From CAYVRJ01 sp964453645 (GTDB lineage Bacteria; Bacillota; Clostridia; Christensenellales; JAWKQI01), in NCBI GenBank assembly GCA_964453645.1, contig CAYVRJ010000011.1, positions 7,735-71,734 on the forward strand: a stretch of 64,000 nucleotides of DNA. Direction: 5' to 3'. The notes under the pieces were generated by a model. That model saw only the letters and a list, made by a program, of their open reading frames with translations. It made no database searches and was not told the origin of the DNA. Numbering within the stretch: position 1 is the stretch's first letter; every line of letters starts with the position of its first letter. Shown here piece by piece: positions 62,137 through 64,000 of this stretch. A program made the translations under genes and the position numbers.

Positions 62137-64000
62137 CTAATAGGCAAGAGGGTCTCCCCAATTAACAACCGTTCGTTCACTTCCATCCAGTTTGATTCGC
62201 TCATCTCTCTGTGCGGTTCTGTTGAAGTAATGAATATAATCGCCCACAATGGACGTATCCGAACAGATATCGCCGTTTAATTTTTGCAGATTGGTTCCGT
62301 CTTTGTTCATTTTGTAAAGTGCACCACCCAAATGGATATTGCCGTATTGATCAGGTGTACCGTCGTCTATGACAAAATAAATAGCATCTCCATATACGTG
62401 CATTTGCACGATCGTATCTTCACATTCGAACAGCGTTTTTTCTTCTCCTGATAAGGATAGGACATTTATACCTCTGTTGGCTGAGTAAATATTTTCACCA
62501 TCTGTATAGAACTTTCCATAGGGCAAGTTGAAGATTTTCTCCTCCCCAGTTCCATCGATTTTTATTCTGTTGGTATTGTTGTTTGCACCGTTGAAATAAA
62601 TATAGTTATTTACTATCACAAATTTTTCGGCTGCCCATTTCACCTCGGCAAGCGTTCTTAACTCACCTCCATGAACAGATATCGCATATAAATGAACAGG
62701 GATAGACGAATTTGCCGTAAAATAAACAGTATCATCCACCACCAGCATGAAGTCAATAGATTCCGCTTTCGTTAGAGATTGTTTTTGAGTGCCATCGGTT
62801 TTAATCTTGAAAATTTCATCTTCCGAAGAGTAGTATATCCAATCGCCTATAACATTAATAAATTTAGCATAATAGTCATCGGTTAGTTGCTGTTTTTCGG
62901 TTCCATCCAAACGGCACTTAAATATTCGGTCTTTGCTCCGATAATACACCCAATCGCCCTTAACACAGTACGCACCCCCGGCACTAATCAGGTTGCCGTT
63001 GGTGTTGCCGTATTCGTGAACGGTGGGCGTCTCGGTTTGGGGAGATATAGTCTGGTTGCTTTGTGCCCCTGTATTTTGTATGGTTAGCTCACCAAAATTT
63101 TGAGACAAAAAGTTTTGAAATTTGCATGAAAAGCTTTTTATTTCATAAAAATCAAAATCAGCAAGATTTACTGGACCATCTTCGGTATCTACCACTATGC
63201 TAGGTATGGAGATATCAAACGTGATGGTGTTTCCATTGGCAGATATAATTTCGTCTCCGTAAAGCCCTTGGTAAAGCCCATCGCCTATTCGGATTTGCGC
63301 CACCGATTCGTTCTTTACACCTCTTCTCTGAGAATCCTTATCTGGGAATTTCTCTGCTAAATAATCGCTCAAAGAGACGGTTCGTGCTGTGTCTCTTTCG
63401 TCGTTCATCGCATAAAGTGCCAAGGAAATCGGAGAACCCTCAAAGTATACATGCCAATCGTGGTTGTAAGAGCTGCCAAGAGGGAATTCCAACATTCCGT
63501 CAAAGTTTTTGTTTGTAATGGTGAATATTGCATGATCTGCCGAGAGAATTTCCACTGTAGCGCGTGTGTGTTCATCCTCGCCTTGCAGTGTGATAGGCTG
63601 CTTAGGTGCATCAGTTTCGCCTTGGTATGTGCCTTTGCCATCATCAACAAGGTTTAAATCCGCTACCTCATTTTTAGGTTCATTCTGTGCAAGCACTGCG
63701 GCAGGTGTATTTACCTCCCCCTTGGGTAAAGATAGCGCAATCACAGCAGCAATGAGAATAACCCCTGCACCACATGCAATGCCCGTAATCAGCTTTTTGT
63801 TAAGTGGCTTTTTCTCTTTGGGTATAACTTGCCTAACAGGCCTTTCAACTGCCGGTCTGGGTGTACGCTGGACGACGGGTTGTTTTGCTTGCTTTGGTTG
63901 TGTTGCAGGTTTAACAGGTTTGATTGGTTTTTGTTCTGTATATGCAACGGTTACTTCGGAATTACGCTGGGGATATATGGCTGCCATCAGTTCGGGAACG
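62137..64000 (-). CDS. Membrane protein with DUF5050 propeller (5' end beyond window)
   Basis: At least 616 residues. Pro/Lys/Gln-rich cytoplasmic segment, one transmembrane helix (LITGIACGAGVILIAAVIAL), an extracytoplasmic beta domain (residues 100-300) and a DUF5050 propeller with blades such as IYYSSEDEIFKIKTDGTQK and YKMNKDGTNLQ. The frame stays open to the window edge upstream of the first ATG at 63987, so the true N-terminus, often a zinc-ribbon in such proteins, is probably outside. Related by domain to the lipoprotein at 43039. Likely envelope sensor or scaffold; function unknown. Confidence 0.75.
   Translation of the reverse strand, partial: VPELMAAIYPQRNSEVTVAYTEQKPIKPVKPATQPKQAKQPVVQRTPRPAVERPVRQVIPKEKKPLNKKLITGIACGAGVILIAAVIALSLPKGEVNTPAAVLAQNEPKNEVADLNLVDDGKGTYQGETDAPKQPITLQGEDEHTRATVEILSADHAIFTITNKNFDGMLEFPLGSSYNHDWHVYFEGSPISLALYAMNDERDTARTVSLSDYLAEKFPDKDSQRRGVKNESVAQIRIGDGLYQGLYGDEIISANGNTITFDISIPSIVVDTEDGPVNLADFDFYEIKSFSCKFQNFLSQNFGELTIQNTGAQSNQTISPQTETPTVHEYGNTNGNLISAGGAYCVKGDWVYYRSKDRIFKCRLDGTEKQQLTDDYYAKFINVIGDWIYYSSEDEIFKIKTDGTQKQSLTKAESIDFMLVVDDTVYFTANSSIPVHLYAISVHGGELRTLAEVKWAAEKFVIVNNYIYFNGANNNTNRIKIDGTGEEKIFNLPYGKFYTDGENIYSANRGINVLSLSGEEKTLFECEDTIVQMHVYGDAIYFVIDDGTPDQYGNIHLGGALYKMNKDGTNLQKLNGDICSDTSIVGDYIHYFNRTAQRDERIKLDGSERTVVNWGDPLAY

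Noticed and set aside
1..64000. CRISPR arrays, tRNA, rRNA, integrases and transposases
   Set aside because: Looked for regular repeats, cloverleaf-like runs and recombinase motifs; none found.

Overview
The window reads as chromosome from a spore-forming, probably anaerobic member of the Bacillota (Clostridia-like). The grounds are strong AGGAGG-type ribosome sites, frequent TTG and GTG starts, lipoprotein signal peptides, a GH18-LysM spore-type peptidoglycan hydrolase, a PTS Enzyme I/HPr pair, a C_GCAxxG_C_C protein, Fe-S membrane proteins and a type I toxin of the holin-like kind. I saw no rRNA, tRNA, CRISPR, transposase or phage genes. From 0 to 40 kb most genes lie on the minus strand.

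Layout. 0-3.6 kb: ribose-type ABC importer. 3.8-16 kb: single genes and small operons, including an isochorismatase-like hydrolase, a GNAT protein, a lipoprotein beta-carbonic anhydrase, a MerR regulator with a membrane protein, a TetR regulator with a CrtI-like oxidoreductase, and a MarR/SRPBCC operon with decayed neighbours. 16-21.9 kb: a GntR-controlled sugar ABC importer with a trans-sulfuration-type PLP enzyme at its end. 21.9-22.2 kb: a type I toxin-antitoxin locus, not otherwise obvious because the toxin is only 30 residues. 23.3-37.4 kb: one long operon uniting homologues of Escherichia coli YhfZ, YhfY, YhfU, YhfT, YhfS, YhfX and YhfW with both hydantoinase/oxoprolinase subunits, an NCS1 (CodB-like) permease, its own HPr and Enzyme I, and an Imm5-like gene. 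This is the most interesting system here: it looks like a PTS-gated catabolic pathway for an unknown nitrogen compound. 37.5-40.4 kb: an ABC importer of the ABC_sub_bind family. 40.6-46.9 kb: a MecA-like penicillin-binding protein and three cell-surface or membrane genes. 47.2-54.6 kb: a sulfur/redox island (C_GCAxxG_C_C protein, Crp/Fnr regulator, CoA-disulfide reductase with rhodanese, TusA and DsrE modules, YeiH-type exporter, LysR regulator, NapH-like Fe-S protein). 54.7-64 kb: spore-type hydrolase, small membrane genes, WYL regulator, beta-propeller protein, remnant RelE toxin with intact antitoxin, aldo/keto reductase and a DUF5050 protein running off the window.

Two sequence-level events stand out. 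A perfect 20-bp tandem duplication (50385-50424) breaks what would otherwise be a single CoA-disulfide reductase/rhodanese/TusA/DsrE fusion frame. Two promoters with the 19-bp spacer typical of MerR control, sharing an exact 13-bp core, link the MerR gene at 10.9 kb to the carbonic anhydrase at 7.6 kb. Several perfect palindromes mark likely operators next to regulator genes. All family assignments come from reading the translated sequences; no database search was run.
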